Positions 27,803-39,086 of a stretch of DNA of 47,152 nucleotides are shown here, piece by piece; position 1 is the first letter of the stretch; the number at the start of each line of letters is the position of its first letter. The translations under genes were made by a program, and so were the position numbers. Origin of the DNA: Hyphomicrobiales bacterium (GTDB lineage: Bacteria; Pseudomonadota; Alphaproteobacteria; Rhizobiales; Rhizobiaceae); assembly GCA_012842935.1 (NCBI GenBank), contig DUSC01000293.1, positions 1 to 47,152 of the forward strand, given 5' to 3'. The notes below the pieces were generated by a model, which made no database searches, was not told where the DNA came from, and saw only the letters and a list, made by a program, of their open reading frames with translations.

Positions 27803-30790
27803 CTAGCTGCCCAGCGCGTCCTCGAGGAACGCTGCGAGTTGCGCCAGGTGTTTCGACATCAGGCCGGTGGCCGGCGATGCCGCCGCTGGACGACCCGTGT
27901 AGCGGACCCGCTGGTGCTTGGCGTCGATGTGCGCCAGGACCCACTCCAGGTAAGGGTCGATGAAGGACCAGGCGCCCATGTTCTTCGGCTCCTCCTGGCA
28001 CCACACCATCTCGGCGTTGCGGAATCGCGAAAGCTCGGTGATCAGAGCCTTGGCCGGGAAGGGATAGAGCTGCTCGACGCGAAGCAGGTAGACGTCGTTG
28101 ATGCCGCGTTTCTCGCGTTCCTCGTAAAGATCGTAATAGACCTTGCCCGAGCACAGCACGACGCGGCGAATCTTGGAATCCTTGACGAGCTTGATCGGCT
28201 GGTCGGCGAGGTATTGCGCGTCGTCCCAGAGCAGGCGGTGGAAGGAGCTCTCGCCCGACATCTCGGCGAGCGAGGACACTGCCCGCTTGTGCCTGAGCAG
28301 CGACTTCGGTGTCATGAGGATCAGCGGTTTGCGGAAGTCGCGCTTCAGCTGGCGGCGAAGGATATGAAAATAGTTCGCCGGCGTAGTAACATTGGCGACC
28401 TGCATGTTGTCTTCAGCGCAGAGCTGCAGGAACCGTTCCAGGCGCGCCGAAGAATGCTCCGGACCCTGGCCCTCGTAGCCGTGCGGCAGCAGGCAGACCA
28501 GGCCGGACATGCGCAGCCACTTGCGTTCGCCCGACGAGATGAACTGGTCGAAGACGACCTGGGCGCCGTTGGCGAAATCGCCGAACTGGGCCTCCCACAG
28601 CGTCAGCGCCTTCGGCTCGGCGAGCGAAAAACCGTATTCGAAGCCGAGCACCGCCTCTTCCGAGAGCATCGAGTTGATGACCTCGTAGTGGGCCTGGGCC
28701 GCCGACAGGTTGTTCAGCGGGATATAGCGGCTTTCGTCGCGCTGGTCATAGAGAACCGAGTGGCGTTGCGAGAAAGTGCCGCGTTCGGAATCCTGGCCGG
28801 AGAGCCGGATCGGATGTCCCTCGAGCAGGATCGAGCCGAAGGCCAGTGCCTCGCCGGTCGCCCAATCGATGCCTTCGCCGGTCTCTATCGCCTGCCGGCG
28901 GTTCTCCAGAAAGCGCACGATCGTCTTGTGGACCTCGAAGTCCTTGGGCACCTCGGTCAGCTTCCTGCCGATTTCCTTCAGCGTCTTCACCGGCACGGCG
29001 GTCTTGCCGCGGCGCTGCTCGTCCTGGTTGTCGGCGGTGCGCAGACCGGACCAGGCACCATCGAGCCAGTCGGCCTTGTTGGGCTTGTAACTCTGGCCGC
29101 TCTCGAACTCGGCCTCGAGATGGGCGCGCCAGTCGGCCTTCATCTTCTCGAACTCGCCTTCGCTGATGAGTCCCTCATCGATCAGCTTCCGGGCGTAGAT
29201 CTGAGTCGTCGTCGGATGCGCGCGGATCCTCCGGTACATGATCGGCTGGGTGAACGCGGGCTCGTCGCCCTCGTTGTGACCGAACCGGCGGTAGCAGAAC
29301 ATGTCGATGACCACCGGCTTGTGGAACTTCATCCTGAACTCGGTGGCGATCTTGGCGGCGTAGACGACCGCCTCGGGGTCGTCGCCATTGACGTGAAAAA
29401 TCGGCGCCTCGATCATCTTGGCGACATCGGAGGGATAAGGCGACGATCGCGAGAAGCGCGGATTGGTGGTGAAGCCGATCTGGTTGTTGATGATGAAGTG
29501 CACCGTCCCGGCGACGCGGTGGCCGCGCAGTCCGGAAAGGCCGAGGACTTCGGCGACGACGCCCTGGCCAGCAAAGGCCGCATCGCCATGAAGCAGCAGC
29601 GGCATGACCTTGGCGCGCTCTTCGAGCGGCACCACGTCCTCGCGCTTGCGGCCGAAGATCTGGTCCTGCTTGGCGCGCGCCTTGCCCATGACGACCGGGT
29701 TGACGATTTCCAGATGCGAGGGATTGGCGGTCAGCGACAGGTGGACCTTGTTGCCGTCGAACTCGCGGTCCGACGAGGCGCCGAGGTGGTACTTGACGTC
29801 GCCGGACCCTTCGACATCGTCGGGAGCGAACGAGCCGCCCTTGAACTCGTGGAAGATGGCCCGGTGCGGCTTGCCCATCACCTGGCTGAGCACGTTGAGG
29901 CGGCCGCGGTGGGCCATGCCCAGAACGATCTCCTTGAGGCCGAGCGCACCGCCGCGCTTGATGATCTGTTCGAGCGCCGGGATGAGCGCCTCGCCGCCGT
30001 CGAGACCGAAGCGCTTGGTGCCCTTGTACTTCACGTCGATGAACTGCTCGAAGCCCTCGGCCTCGACCAGCTTGTGCAGGATGGCCAGCTTGCCGTTCTT
30101 GGTGAAGGCGATGCCCTTGTCTGGCCCCTCGATACGCTCCTGGATCCAGGCCTTCTCCTCGGGATTGGAGATGTGCATGAACTCGACACCGAGCGTCGAG
30201 CAGTAGGTGCGTTTCAGGATCTCGATCATTTCGCGGATGGTCGCGAACTCGAGCCCGAGAACATGGTCGATGAAGATCTTGCGGTCGTAGTCCGCTTCGG
30301 TGAAGCCGTAGGCCGACGGCGAAAGCTCGTCGTAGTCCTCGAACGGCTTGGCGATGCCGAGCGGGTCGAGGTTGGCATGGAGATGGCCGCGCATGCGGTA
30401 GGCGCGGATCATCATGATCGCGCGCACGGAATCGCGCGTCGCCCGGGTGATGTCGGCTTCGGAAAGCCCGGCACCCTTCGCCGCCGACTTCTCCTTCATC
30501 TTCGTCGCGATCTGCTTTTCCACCGCTCCCCAGTTGCCGTCGAGCGCGGAGACGAGCTCGCCGTTGGCGGTGATCGGCCAGCCGGGCTTCGCCCAGGAAG
30601 CACCCTGAGCATTGCGGCGGATGTCCGTGGAATCGTCCTTCAGCGCGGCGAAGAATGCCTGCCATTCGCCATCGACCGACGAGGGATCTTCCTGGTAGCT
30701 CGCGTAGAGTTCCTCGATGTAGTCGGCGTTGCCGCCGTAGAGGAACGAAGTCAGCGAAAACTGGTCGTTGGCCTGATCCTGCCGTGCCAT
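27803..30790 (-). CDS. sucA: 2-oxoglutarate dehydrogenase E1
   Basis: E1 decarboxylates 2-oxoglutarate with thiamine diphosphate and succinylates the E2 lipoyl group. The 995-residue product has the N-terminal SFLYGGNADYIEELYASYQ and the cofactor motifs LGMAHRGRLNVLSQVMGKPH and LLHGDAAFAGQGVV. FINNQIGFTT-like sequence and the transketolase-like C-terminal FGDFANGAQVVFDQFISSGE, then MLPHGYEGQGPEHSSARLER-type LLPHGYEGQGPEHSSARLER, follow. The ATG at 30790 is chosen over 31033. The upstream gap carries an unusual inverted repeat. Confidence 0.98.
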   Translation of the reverse strand: MARQDQANDQFSLTSFLYGGNADYIEELYASYQEDPSSVDGEWQAFFAALKDDSTDIRRNAQGASWAKPGWPITANGELVSALDGNWGAVEKQIATKMKEKSAAKGAGLSEADITRATRDSVRAIMMIRAYRMRGHLHANLDPLGIAKPFEDYDELSPSAYGFTEADYDRKIFIDHVLGLEFATIREMIEILKRTYCSTLGVEFMHISNPEEKAWIQERIEGPDKGIAFTKNGKLAILHKLVEAEGFEQFIDVKYKGTKRFGLDGGEALIPALEQIIKRGGALGLKEIVLGMAHRGRLNVLSQVMGKPHRAIFHEFKGGSFAPDDVEGSGDVKYHLGASSDREFDGNKVHLSLTANPSHLEIVNPVVMGKARAKQDQIFGRKREDVVPLEERAKVMPLLLHGDAAFAGQGVVAEVLGLSGLRGHRVAGTVHFIINNQIGFTTNPRFSRSSPYPSDVAKMIEAPIFHVNGDDPEAVVYAAKIATEFRMKFHKPVVIDMFCYRRFGHNEGDEPAFTQPIMYRRIRAHPTTTQIYARKLIDEGLISEGEFEKMKADWRAHLEAEFESGQSYKPNKADWLDGAWSGLRTADNQDEQRRGKTAVPVKTLKEIGRKLTEVPKDFEVHKTIVRFLENRRQAIETGEGIDWATGEALAFGSILLEGHPIRLSGQDSERGTFSQRHSVLYDQRDESRYIPLNNLSAAQAHYEVINSMLSEEAVLGFEYGFSLAEPKALTLWEAQFGDFANGAQVVFDQFISSGERKWLRMSGLVCLLPHGYEGQGPEHSSARLERFLQLCAEDNMQVANVTTPANYFHILRRQLKRDFRKPLILMTPKSLLRHKRAVSSLAEMSGESSFHRLLWDDAQYLADQPIKLVKDSKIRRVVLCSGKVYYDLYEEREKRGINDVYLLRVEQLYPFPAKALITELSRFRNAEMVWCQEEPKNMGAWSFIDPYLEWVLAHIDAKHQRVRYTGRPAAASPATGLMSKHLAQLAAFLEDALGS

Positions 30791-30799
30791 CGTCTCACC

Positions 30800-30813
30800 G
30801 GAGCGAGCGCTCC
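30800..30813. repeat. Short palindrome before sucA
   Basis: GGAGCG and CGCTCC flank a 2-base loop (30800-30813), just upstream of the sucA start codon on the minus strand. It could form a small hairpin that influences sucA translation, or it could be chance in GC-rich DNA. Confidence 0.35.
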
Positions 30814-30831
30814 GTCTCCTTCTTTGCGGCA

Positions 30832-30896
30832 GTCGGCAGTAGGCAGTCTGCAGTCCGGAAAATCGAGCTGTTCCGCTACGACTGCCTACTCCCGAC
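30832..30896. repeat. 17-bp inverted repeat in the sucD-sucA gap
   Basis: GTCGGCAGTAGGCAGTC (30832-30848) and GACTGCCTACTCCCGAC (30880-30896) pair with one mismatch around a 31-base loop. The left arm also contains short direct GGCAGT repeats that continue into AGTCTGCAGT. The element fills most of the 109-base gap and ends 3 bases from the sucD stop. Such TAGGCAGT elements occur repeatedly in some Mesorhizobium-like genomes as I recall; that is not verified here. It may attenuate or process the transcript between sucCD and sucAB. Confidence 0.6.
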
Positions 30897-30899
30897 GTT

Positions 30900-31802
30900 C
30901 TATCCCTTGATCGCCTCGACCAGCGTGACGCCGAGCCGCGCCGGCGAAGGCGATACGCGGATGCCCGCGTCTTCCATCGCCGCGATCTTGTCTTCCGCGC
31001 CGCCCTTGCCGCCGGAGATGACGGCGCCCGCATGGCCCATGGTGCGGCCAGCCGGCGCCGTGCGCCCGGCGATGAAACCGGCCATCGGCTTCCTGCGGCC
31101 GCGCCTCGCCTCGTCCTTCAGGAACTGCGCCGCGTCCTCTTCCGCCGATCCGCCGATCTCGCCGATCATGATGATCGACTGGGTAGCGTCGTCGGCGAGA
31201 AACATCTCAAGCACGTCGATGAACTCCGTACCCTTCACCGGATCGCCGCCGATACCGACCGCAGTCGTCTGGCCCAGGCCGACATTGGTAGTCTGGAACA
31301 CCGCTTCATAGGTGAGCGTGCCGGACCGCGAGACGACGCCGACCGACCCCTTCTTGAAGATGTTGCCCGGCATGATGCCGATCTTGCACTCCTCGGGGGT
31401 CAACACCCCCGGGCAGTTCGGCCCGAGCAGCCGAGAATTCGACCGGTCAAGCCTCGCCTTGACCCTGACCATGTCCAAGACCGGTATGCCCTCCGTGATG
31501 CATACGATCAGCGGGATCTCGGCCTCGATCGCCTCGATGATGGCCTCGGCGGCGCCTGCCGGCGGCACGTAGACGACCGAGGCGTTCGCCCCTGTTCGCT
31601 CCTTGCCTTCGGCGACGGAGGCGAAGATCGGCAATCTCTCACCCTTCGAGCCGGTCCACGTTTCTCCGCCCTTCTTGGGGTGGATGCCGCCGACCATCTT
31701 CGTCCCGTAGTAGGCAAGCGCCTGTTCCGTGTGGAAGGTGCCGGTCTTGCCGGTCAGGCCCTGGACGAGGACCTTGGTGTCTTTGTTGACGAGAATGGAC
31801 AT
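30900..31802 (-). CDS. sucD: Succinyl-CoA synthetase alpha subunit
   Basis: SucD with SucC makes ATP or GTP from succinyl-CoA. The 300-residue protein has the CoA-binding Rossmann region ([18 protein letters not shown]) and the nucleotide-site stretch [18 protein letters not shown]. The phosphorylated histidine lies in [16 protein letters not shown] near residue 250. It is 4 bases after sucC. The length is typical. Confidence 0.97.
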   Translation of the reverse strand: MSILVNKDTKVLVQGLTGKTGTFHTEQALAYYGTKMVGGIHPKKGGETWTGSKGERLPIFASVAEGKERTGANASVVYVPPAGAAEAIIEAIEAEIPLIVCITEGIPVLDMVRVKARLDRSNSRLLGPNCPGVLTPEECKIGIMPGNIFKKGSVGVVSRSGTLTYEAVFQTTNVGLGQTTAVGIGGDPVKGTEFIDVLEMFLADDATQSIIMIGEIGGSAEEDAAQFLKDEARRGRRKPMAGFIAGRTAPAGRTMGHAGAVISGGKGGAEDKIAAMEDAGIRVSPSPARLGVTLVEAIKG

Positions 31803-31806
31803 CCGG

Positions 31807-33003
<1,197 letters not shown>

Positions 33004-33016
33004 CGGTCGCGGCCCC

Positions 33017-34142
<1,126 letters not shown>

Positions 34143-34171
34143 AGACGTACCAGGGCTTACGTAAACGTCAA

Positions 34172-34200
34172 AATATTGCCCTTGCGCTCTCGTTTGACAA
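34172..34200 (-). promoter_or_regulatory. Candidate mdh-suc operon promoter
   Basis: TTGTCA (34200-34195) and AATATT (34177-34172) on the minus strand are 17 bases apart. They would give a leader of about 175 bases before mdh. The region is AT-rich, so a chance match is quite possible. A second TTGACG box occurs at 34171-34166. Confidence 0.3.
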
Positions 34201-34203
34201 GCC

Positions 34204-34641
34204 TCAAGTATGAGACTGGGCGATGCTGTTTAAGATGAGGTTCTCAAGAACGCCGGTCGAATAGCACTGTGCGGTCCAGGTTGTGCGGTCGAAGGTACGT
34301 ATAACTTCAAAACTGGCGTTGACGGTCACTTCTGTCCCGGAACTCAAAGGCTTCACGAAAACATTCAGATTTGCCGGTCGCCCCAGTTCGGCAGCGAAGT
34401 CCTGACCGCAATCAGCCATCGATGCGTCAGCATATGCCCGCTCGGCGTAGATTACGCCGCTAACTTTCTCGATCGTCTTGATCTGAATGTTGTTGGACGT
34501 AAAAAACTGAAGGAGCCTCGACCAGACTTCGTCCTTCGTCATCGCGTAGGTCTGGGAGTTCGTAAATTGTGTCTGTTTAGGCGGTGTCGCACACGAAGCT
34601 GTCGCGAATGCCACTAGTAAAATCGTATGTCGGTAATCCAT
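34204..34641 (-). CDS. Islet lipoprotein of unknown function
   Basis: The 145-residue product has a short signal peptide with lipobox (LVAFATASC, acylated Cys at residue 17), so it should be an envelope lipoprotein. The mature part (AMTKDEVWSRLLQFFTSNNI, then IKTIEKVSGVIYAERAYADA) resembles the repeated alpha/beta fold of BamC-like or DUF-type lipoproteins, where a helix with W-x-x-L precedes a strand pair. I cannot name the family. The gene is much more AT-rich than its neighbours and separates mdh from zapE, which are usually adjacent, so acquisition is likely. Confidence 0.75.
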   Translation of the reverse strand: MDYRHTILLVAFATASCATPPKQTQFTNSQTYAMTKDEVWSRLLQFFTSNNIQIKTIEKVSGVIYAERAYADASMADCGQDFAAELGRPANLNVFVKPLSSGTEVTVNASFEVIRTFDRTTWTAQCYSTGVLENLILNSIAQSHT

Positions 34642-34655
34642 GTTTCCCTACCCTT

Positions 34656-35867
34656 CTATTTAGTTGAAATGGAATTGTTATTTGATATTGATCCCCCTTT
34701 GCAATCCCCATGCGATACGGACCACGCGTCGAGCCAGTCGCGGCTCTGCATCTCGATCAGTCGCGAGGCGGTGCGATCGAATTCGAACGCCTCTTGGCCG
34801 CGGCGGCCGCGGTAGAGCTCTGCGGGCGCCGCGGCGGCGGAAACAACCAGGCGTACCTTGTGGTCGTAGAGCGTGTCGACCAGAAGGATGAAGCGCTTGG
34901 CCTCGTTGCGCCGATGATCGTCCATGACCGGCACGCGGTCGACGAAGACGGTGTCGAAGCGTGCGGCGATCGCCAGATAGTCGCGCGCGCCGAGCGGCTT
35001 CTCGCAGAGATCATGGAAGGAGAAACGCGCCGCCTTGCCCGCCGCGCGCGGCACGGCGACATGGCGACCCTTCACCGCGACCTCGGTCGCGGCGGCCGCG
35101 GCGCCTCCGGTCATCAACTCCCAGCGCTCGTCCATCTGCCGGTCGGCAAATGCGTCGGAGGGGCTCAGATAGACCGGCAGGCTGTTCAGCCGGTCGAGAC
35201 GATAGTCCTTTCGCGCATCGAGCGTGCGGACCTCGGCATGGTGTTTGAGCAGGTCGACGAAGGGCAGGAACAGCTGGCGGTTCAGGCCGTCGCGGTAGAG
35301 GTTCTCCGGTTCGACGTTGGACGTCGCCACCAGCACCACCCCGGCGGCGAACAGCACCGAGAAAAGCCTGGACAGGATCATCGCGTCGGCGATGTCGGTC
35401 ACCGAGAATTCGTCGAAGCACAGCACCCAGGCTTCGTCGGCCAGCGCCCTCGCCACCGGCGGGATCGGATCGTCCTCCTTGACCGTGCCCTCCTTTCGCG
35501 CCTGACGATGCCTCTGGATGCGGTCCTGGACGTCGGCCATGAAGTCGTTGAAGTGGACCCGCCGCTTGCGTCGCGCCGGAACCATCTCGAAGAACATGTC
35601 CATCAGCATGGTCTTCCCGCGACCCACCCCGCCATGGATGTAGAGCCCGCGGACCGGCTCGCGGCGCGGGTGCTTGCGGGCGAACAGCCAGCCGAGCGCA
35701 CTCGACTTCGCCTCCAGGCGACGGTCCGCGATGCGGTCGATAAGATCGTCCAGGGCGCCGGCGATCGCCTCCTGTGCCGGATCGTGTTGGATCGCCCCGG
35801 TTTCGGCCAGGTGCCGGTATCGCTGCACGACGGTCGGGTGCGTCTGGTTGCCGTCGCGCATGATCAT
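34656..35867 (-). CDS. zapE: Cell division ATPase ZapE (AFG1-like)
   Basis: ZapE is an AAA-like ATPase of the AFG1 family; in E. coli it acts at the Z-ring. The 403-residue protein has Walker A YIHGGVGRGKTMLMDMFF and RRVHFNDFMADVQDRI. Walker B is WVLCFDEFSVTDIADAM, followed by LVATSNVEPENLY and the C-terminal FDRTASRLIEMQSRDWL. The last 15 or so residues (GDCKGGSISNNNSISTK) are unlike the GC-rich remainder and come from AT-rich islet DNA, so the native C terminus may have been replaced. Confidence 0.95.
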   Translation of the reverse strand: MIMRDGNQTHPTVVQRYRHLAETGAIQHDPAQEAIAGALDDLIDRIADRRLEAKSSALGWLFARKHPRREPVRGLYIHGGVGRGKTMLMDMFFEMVPARRKRRVHFNDFMADVQDRIQRHRQARKEGTVKEDDPIPPVARALADEAWVLCFDEFSVTDIADAMILSRLFSVLFAAGVVLVATSNVEPENLYRDGLNRQLFLPFVDLLKHHAEVRTLDARKDYRLDRLNSLPVYLSPSDAFADRQMDERWELMTGGAAAAATEVAVKGRHVAVPRAAGKAARFSFHDLCEKPLGARDYLAIAARFDTVFVDRVPVMDDHRRNEAKRFILLVDTLYDHKVRLVVSAAAAPAELYRGRRGQEAFEFDRTASRLIEMQSRDWLDAWSVSHGDCKGGSISNNNSISTK

Positions 35868-35910
35868 TGTTCGGGGCGGTTCTCGCTGGCCGGGGGCGTG
35901 CGGCCGCTTA

Positions 35911-36453
35911 TCACCGGGTCAGCGAAATCGGAAGGCCGCCTTCGGTCTGCCCGTCGAATTTCTCTCCACCCGACGAATAGAGGCGCGCCAGCACAGCCCC
36001 GGTCTCGTCGTAGAGTGTGAGTTGCTTGCCGGCGACGTTCCACGACTTCACGCCATCGAGCGGCGCGGGGCAGCGCAAGGGACCGGCGCGATAGCCCTGG
36101 CCGAATTTGGTTTGCGGCGTGGCGATCCTGCATCCCTGACCGGCGACGGTCGCGTTCCATACTCCGGCGACACTTCCAGCCGTCAGGTCCGGCGCACCCG
36201 CCGGCGGCTGGCTGCTGGACGGCGGCAGCGCAGCGACGCTCGTGCCTCCGCCGGGCGGCGGCGGAAAGGCCGTGGGATCCGTCGTGCCGGGGGCGGCCGG
36301 CGGCGGCAGCTGGGAGGTCGACACCGTTCCCGCAGGCGCAGCCGGGAGCGGCGCGGGACTCGTGTTCAGTGACGATATCCGCGTGCTCGAGCACCCCGCG
36401 GCAGTGAGCGCCGCCAGCGAGACGACGACGAGAACCATCTTCGACGACTTCAT
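35911..36453 (-). CDS. omp19: Outer-membrane lipoprotein Omp19 (Inh domain)
   Basis: The 180-residue protein matches Brucella Omp19 in layout and motifs. A lipobox signal peptide (LAALTAAGC, Cys at 21) is followed by a Pro/Ala/Ser-rich linker. The protease-inhibitor (Inh) domain reads APDLTAGSVAGVWNATVAGQ, then IATPQTKFGQGYRAGPLRCP and LYDETGAVLARLYSSG. In Brucella it is a surface lipoprotein that inhibits proteases. The ATG at 36453 begins the signal peptide; upstream codons are not coding. It is 43 bases before zapE. Confidence 0.95.
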   Translation of the reverse strand: MKSSKMVLVVVSLAALTAAGCSSTRISSLNTSPAPLPAAPAGTVSTSQLPPPAAPGTTDPTAFPPPPGGGTSVAALPPSSSQPPAGAPDLTAGSVAGVWNATVAGQGCRIATPQTKFGQGYRAGPLRCPAPLDGVKSWNVAGKQLTLYDETGAVLARLYSSGGEKFDGQTEGGLPISLTR

Positions 36454-36604
36454 CCAATTCCTCCGTCGGAGCCCGGCGGTACTCCGGCCGTAAATCCCAC
36501 AGCACCCAAATCGGCGATGGTGGCAGAATTGCAACCGGATATGGTTAATTATGCGTGTCGAAAGAAAAAATGTTGCCGATCTGCTACACCGAGGCAGAGC
36601 ACGA

Positions 36605-37045
36605 TCAGCCGATCGGCCGGCTCGGCACGAAGACGTAGCCGCCGGGCGATACGACGTGAGCCTCGCGAAGGCCGTGCGGCTTGTCGACGGCGCCGGAGAG
36701 CACGATATGGCCCGCCTCGCGAGCACGCGCCTCGATTCGGTCCGGATCGGCGCCGTATAGCCTGATCTCCACGCCGACCCCGCGCGGCTCGACGCCGGCC
36801 GTGGCCTTGCCCAGTTCATGGTCGCGATAGGAGTGGTCGGCGTGGAGCAGGAAAACCGATCCGAGCAGCTCGATCGCCGCAAAATCCTCGTCGGAATAGA
36901 CAGTGTTGGCGCCGAGGACCGTCCGGCAGAACGACTCCATCGGCACAATCTCCGGGACGAGAAGGTTCAGCCCGACGCCGCGCGGCAGCGAACGGCCGAA
37001 ATCGTCGGCTTTCATCCAGGGTTCGCGGGTCCGTTTCATCGCCAT
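36605..37045 (-). CDS. VOC/glyoxalase-like protein
   Basis: The 146-residue protein shows a single VOC-type layout: a strand-helix half (GVGLNLLVPEIVPMESFCRT, then VYSDEDFAAIELLGSVFLLH) and a second half ending in VVSPGGYVFVPSRPIG. It is related to glyoxalase and bleomycin-resistance proteins, but metal ligands are not fully evident. The ATG at 37045 is chosen because GGAG lies about 8 bases upstream; 37039 is an alternative. It is divergent from the metallo-hydrolase. The substrate is unknown. Confidence 0.83.
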   Translation of the reverse strand: MAMKRTREPWMKADDFGRSLPRGVGLNLLVPEIVPMESFCRTVLGANTVYSDEDFAAIELLGSVFLLHADHSYRDHELGKATAGVEPRGVGVEIRLYGADPDRIEARAREAGHIVLSGAVDKPHGLREAHVVSPGGYVFVPSRPIG

Positions 37046-37184
37046 CAGGCTTCTCCACAAGTCCGATGTCAGGGGCGGATCACCTTACGGCGGACGCCAC
37101 TCGCCCGGCTTGGCATTGTGCGGCCGAGCGCTTGCGCCAACGTCACAGCGACCTATTTTCCCGGGCGAAGGCGCGGGAGCTGGC

Positions 37185-38201
37185 ATGGCGAAGAGGACGT
37201 CCACGGGAAACCCCTACTACCATGGGCCGGAAAGCGACCATTTCGACGGCATCCGCTTCTTCAATCCCGGCGGCCGGGCGCCCGGCGGTCTTCGCGATCT
37301 GCTGCGCTGGCGGCTGAACGGGGTCCGCGCAAAATGGCCGGCCGCGTGGCCGAGCCCGTATCCGCCCGCCGTGCCCGACCAGCGGCTCGATGGAACGGCG
37401 CTGCGCCTGACCATGGTCGGCCACTCGACCATGCTCATACAGACTGGTGGCGCCAACATCCTGACCGATCCGGTATGGTCGGCGCGCGTCTCGCCGGTTC
37501 GCTTCGCCGGGCCGCGACGCGTCAGCGATCCCGGCATCCGCTTCGAGGACCTGCCGCCCATCGATGTCGTGCTGCTCAGTCACAACCACTACGATCATCT
37601 GGACGCGCAGACGCTGCGGCGGTTGGGCCGCGAGCACGCGCCGCTGGTAATCACGCCGCTCGGCAACGACCGCCTGGTGGCTCCGCTGTCGCCGCGGCTT
37701 CGCGTCGAGACGCGCGACTGGGGAGAACGAGTTGACGTTGCGGGCTCCATCACCGTTCACATCGAGCCGGCGCACCACTGGTCGGCGCGCGGCACGCGCG
37801 ACCGGCTGATGGCGCTGTGGTCGGGCTTCGTCGTCGAGACGCCCGGCGGCAGGATCTTCTTCGCCGGCGATACCGGCTTCCACGGCGGGCTGAACTATAG
37901 GAGACTTGCGGAGCGCCATGGGGGCTTCCGCCTGGCGATCCTGCCGATCGGAGCCTACGAGCCGCGCTGGTTCATGGAACCGCACCACCAGAATCCGGAA
38001 GAGGCGGTGGAGGCGATGGAAATCTGCAACGCCTCCTACGCGGCGGGTTGCCACTGGGGCACGATTCAGCTGACCGACGAACCGATCGAGGAGCCGCGCC
38101 AGCGCCTGCTCGCCGCGCTCGACCGAAAGGGCATTCCGCGCGAACGCTTCCGGCCGATGCTGGCCGGCGAGGTATGGGACGTGCCGCTGTCCACCGTCTG
38201 A
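37185..38201 (+). CDS. Metallo-beta-lactamase-fold hydrolase, NAPE-PLD-like
   Basis: The 338-residue protein belongs to the MBL-fold family that includes N-acyl-phosphatidylethanolamine phospholipase D and UlaG. It has GHSTMLIQTGGANILTDPVW and the metal motif LLSHNHYDHLD. AHHWSARGTRDR, FFAGDTGFHGG and the C-terminal CHWGTIQLTDEP also match. Such proteins hydrolyse phosphoesters of lipids or small molecules; the substrate is unknown. The ATG at 37185 is preceded by GGGAG; the frame is open further upstream to 36903. Confidence 0.9.
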   Translation: MAKRTSTGNPYYHGPESDHFDGIRFFNPGGRAPGGLRDLLRWRLNGVRAKWPAAWPSPYPPAVPDQRLDGTALRLTMVGHSTMLIQTGGANILTDPVWSARVSPVRFAGPRRVSDPGIRFEDLPPIDVVLLSHNHYDHLDAQTLRRLGREHAPLVITPLGNDRLVAPLSPRLRVETRDWGERVDVAGSITVHIEPAHHWSARGTRDRLMALWSGFVVETPGGRIFFAGDTGFHGGLNYRRLAERHGGFRLAILPIGAYEPRWFMEPHHQNPEEAVEAMEICNASYAAGCHWGTIQLTDEPIEEPRQRLLAALDRKGIPRERFRPMLAGEVWDVPLSTV

Positions 38202-38295
38202 CTGCCCCCGGCGGACGCCCGGCCGGACCGAAACAGCGGCAGGCGGACCAACGGCCCGCCCGCACCAGTCTTGCCGATGCCGGCGCCCGGATCGA

Positions 38296-38676
38296 TCAGG
38301 ACGCGGCGGCTTCGCCGGCGGCGGCGAGCGCCTTTGCCGCCTCTTCCTGGGCCTTCCTGATGGCGTCGGCGCGCTCCTGAGCCTTCTTGCCGGGCAGGGC
38401 CTTGATCGGGTTCGAGCGAGCGTCCCGCTTGGCGATGCCGGCCTTGTCGAGGAAGCGCAGGACGCGGTCGGTCGGCGTGGCGCCGTTGCCCAGCCAGTGG
38501 CGGGCGCGGTCCGCGTCGATCGTGACGCGGTCGCCGTCGCGCGGCAACAGCGGATTCCACGAACCGATCGCCTCGATGAAGCGCCCGTCGCGCGGGCTGC
38601 GCGCGTCGGCGACGACGATGTGGTAGTAGGGGCGCTTCTTCGAGCCCGCGCGGGCCAGTCTGATCTTCAATGCCAT
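38296..38676 (-). CDS. rpsP: 30S ribosomal protein bS16
   Basis: bS16 starts [20 protein letters not shown], then [20 protein letters not shown], and has [20 protein letters not shown]. The 126-residue length includes an Ala/Lys/Glu-rich extension ([16 protein letters not shown]) beyond the E. coli protein. An AGGAG ribosome-binding site precedes the ATG at 38676. It lies downstream of ffh and the chorismate mutase, but rimM, which usually follows it, is about 19 kb to the left. Confidence 0.96.
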   Translation of the reverse strand: MALKIRLARAGSKKRPYYHIVVADARSPRDGRFIEAIGSWNPLLPRDGDRVTIDADRARHWLGNGATPTDRVLRFLDKAGIAKRDARSNPIKALPGKKAQERADAIRKAQEEAAKALAAAGEAAAS

Positions 38677-38740
38677 TTTGGTCTCCTGATCGTTCGGTTC
38701 CTGGGTTCTTCCGGTTTCTTCTCGCCGTCGCCGGCGAATC

Positions 38741-39079
38741 TCACGCCCCCTGCGGGGCCGTGTCCTTCTTGGCGGCACTGTCGGCCGCGATCTGTTCGTG
38801 ATGGCGGATTACTTCCTTGATGACGAAGTTGAGGAATTTCTCCGCAAAATCCGGGTCGAGATGTGCATCGCGGGCGAGTTGCCTGAGCCGCGCGATCTGC
38901 TGGCTCTCGCGCGCCGGGTCCGCCGCCGGCAGGCCGTGGGTGGCCTTGAGCACGCCGACCGCCTGGGTACAGCGGAAGCGCTCGGCGAGCATGTGGATCA
39001 GCGCCGCGTCGATATTGTCGATCGAGGCGCGGTACTGGGCGAGCTGAACGCGCGCCGCATCGGTACTGTCGTCCGTCAT
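38741..39079 (-). CDS. Chorismate mutase (AroQ class)
   Basis: The 112-residue AroQ-type enzyme rearranges chorismate to prephenate for Phe and Tyr synthesis. It has [20 protein letters not shown] (Arg and Asp of the first helix) and [20 protein letters not shown], with conserved Lys and Arg. The helix [20 protein letters not shown] completes the active-site bundle. No regulatory domain is attached. The ATG at 39079 follows a GAGGGGG ribosome-binding site, 7 bases after the ffh stop, so it is in the same transcript. Confidence 0.94.
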   Translation of the reverse strand: MTDDSTDAARVQLAQYRASIDNIDAALIHMLAERFRCTQAVGVLKATHGLPAADPARESQQIARLRQLARDAHLDPDFAEKFLNFVIKEVIRHHEQIAADSAAKKDTAPQGA

Positions 39080-39086
39080 CGCCCCC

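Noticed and set aside
27797-30910. Very long plus-strand frame opposite sucA
   Set aside because: Exactly antisense to sucA, with composition typical of reversed GC-rich codons and no domain.
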